Shown: in pieces, positions 63,576-64,000 of the stretch
Position numbering within the stretch: position 1 is the stretch's first letter
Layout: every line of letters begins with the position of its first letter
Source: Stappia indica
GTDB taxonomy: Bacteria; Pseudomonadota; Alphaproteobacteria; Rhizobiales; Stappiaceae
NCBI RefSeq assembly: GCF_001696535.1
Contig: NZ_MBQE01000002.1
Coordinates: forward strand, 124,001-188,000
Length of the DNA: 64,000 nucleotides
Direction of reading: 5' to 3'
Program-made: the position numbers and the translations under genes
Notes under the pieces: generated by a model
What the model was told of the DNA's origin: nothing
Databases searched by the model: none
The model's input: only the letters and a program-made list of their open reading frames with translations

Positions 63576-64000
63576 ATGATGAATTTCGGGATGCGAAGCC
63601 GCGGTGCGCGCATTGCCTCCGTTGTCGCCGGCGCGATGCTGCTGGCGGCCTGCGCGCAGACCAAGCCGGACGGGCTGACTGGCAACGTCCAGCCCGGCAC
63701 CGGTCAGGACTTCGTGGTGAACGTCGGCGACCGCGTGTTCTTCGGCAACGACCAGACGACGCTGTCGCCGCAGGCGACCGCGACGCTGGACAAGCAGGCA
63801 CAGTGGCTGAACAGCTACAGCCGCTACACCGTGACCATCGAGGGTCATGCGGACGAGCGCGGCACGCGCCAGTACAACATCGCTCTTGGCGCAAGGCGCG
63901 CGGATGCGGTGCGCAACTACCTGGTCGCGCGCGGCATTCCGGGCAACCGCATCAAGACGGTGTCCTATGGCAAGGAGCGCCCGGTCGCAGTTTGCAACGA
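63576..64000 (+). CDS. pal: Peptidoglycan-associated lipoprotein Pal (3' end missing)
   Basis: The gene runs off the end of the window; about 141 codons are visible. The signal sequence ends in lipobox LLAAC (Cys26) and the OmpA-like domain shows VFFGNDQTTLSPQA, IEGHADERGTRQYNIALGARRADAV and IKTVSYGKERP, which bind peptidoglycan. GGAG precedes the first of two adjacent ATGs. It completes the tolQRAB-pal cluster. Confidence 0.96.
   Translation, partial: MMNFGMRSRGARIASVVAGAMLLAACAQTKPDGLTGNVQPGTGQDFVVNVGDRVFFGNDQTTLSPQATATLDKQAQWLNSYSRYTVTIEGHADERGTRQYNIALGARRADAVRNYLVARGIPGNRIKTVSYGKERPVAVCN

Overview
This 64 kb window is high-GC chromosomal DNA from an alphaproteobacterium, most likely of the Hyphomicrobiales (Rhizobiales), perhaps close to Stappiaceae; the family-level guess is inference. 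The support is gene content and order: GapR (DUF2312), RcdA (DUF1465), TrcR (DUF1013), a three-part pnt transhydrogenase next to an aa3 oxidase subunit IV, the zapA-6S RNA-ygfA order, and yebC followed by ruvCAB-ybgC-tolQRAB-pal. I see no insertion sequence, phage, CRISPR array, rRNA or tRNA. About 61 protein genes cover almost the whole window.

Region 1 (1-19.5 kb): the end of an N-formylglutamate amidohydrolase, DUF1244, gapR, a small secreted Excalibur-like protein, a two-gene pair of a periplasmic molybdopterin-fold protein and a GGDEF/EAL enzyme, the pnt operon, an ABC1 kinase, a DUF3445 gene with pepF, a sigma-54 response regulator, and two cell-wall enzymes (an L,D-transpeptidase and a DUF882/M15 protein). 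Region 2 (19.5-31.9 kb): rpsU, a MATE pump, purEK, two YdcH-like proteins, an acyl-CoA synthetase, a TauE permease, an E. coli-type hipBA toxin-antitoxin pair with conspicuous operators, prpE and an SDR. Region 3 (32-43.8 kb): an ABC exporter, rpmE, rcdA, a probable small RNA, a quinone oxidoreductase, trcR, a MotA/OmpA-like pair, suhB, efp, a Sel1 protein and thiE. Region 4 (43.9-51.2 kb): a central-carbon run of aldolase, pgk, gap and tkt, interrupted by a heme-c/nucleotidyl cyclase. Region 5 (51.6-64 kb): zapA, 6S RNA, ygfA, ymdB, yebC, a globin-coupled chemoreceptor, ruvCAB and the tol-pal cluster, with pal cut by the window end.

Many of these genes concern cell cycle and envelope constriction (GapR, RcdA, TrcR, ZapA, Tol-Pal, peptidoglycan enzymes). 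CtrA-like boxes lie in front of tolQ, pal and the DUF882 gene. The points most worth following are a three-hairpin small RNA between rcdA and a DUF1192 gene, the periplasmic-protein/c-di-GMP pair, the CxxCH-cyclase inside the glycolytic run, the hipBA operator array, a 10-bp inverted repeat around the trcR promoter, and hairpins at the ribosome-binding sites of the MATE and MotA-like genes.
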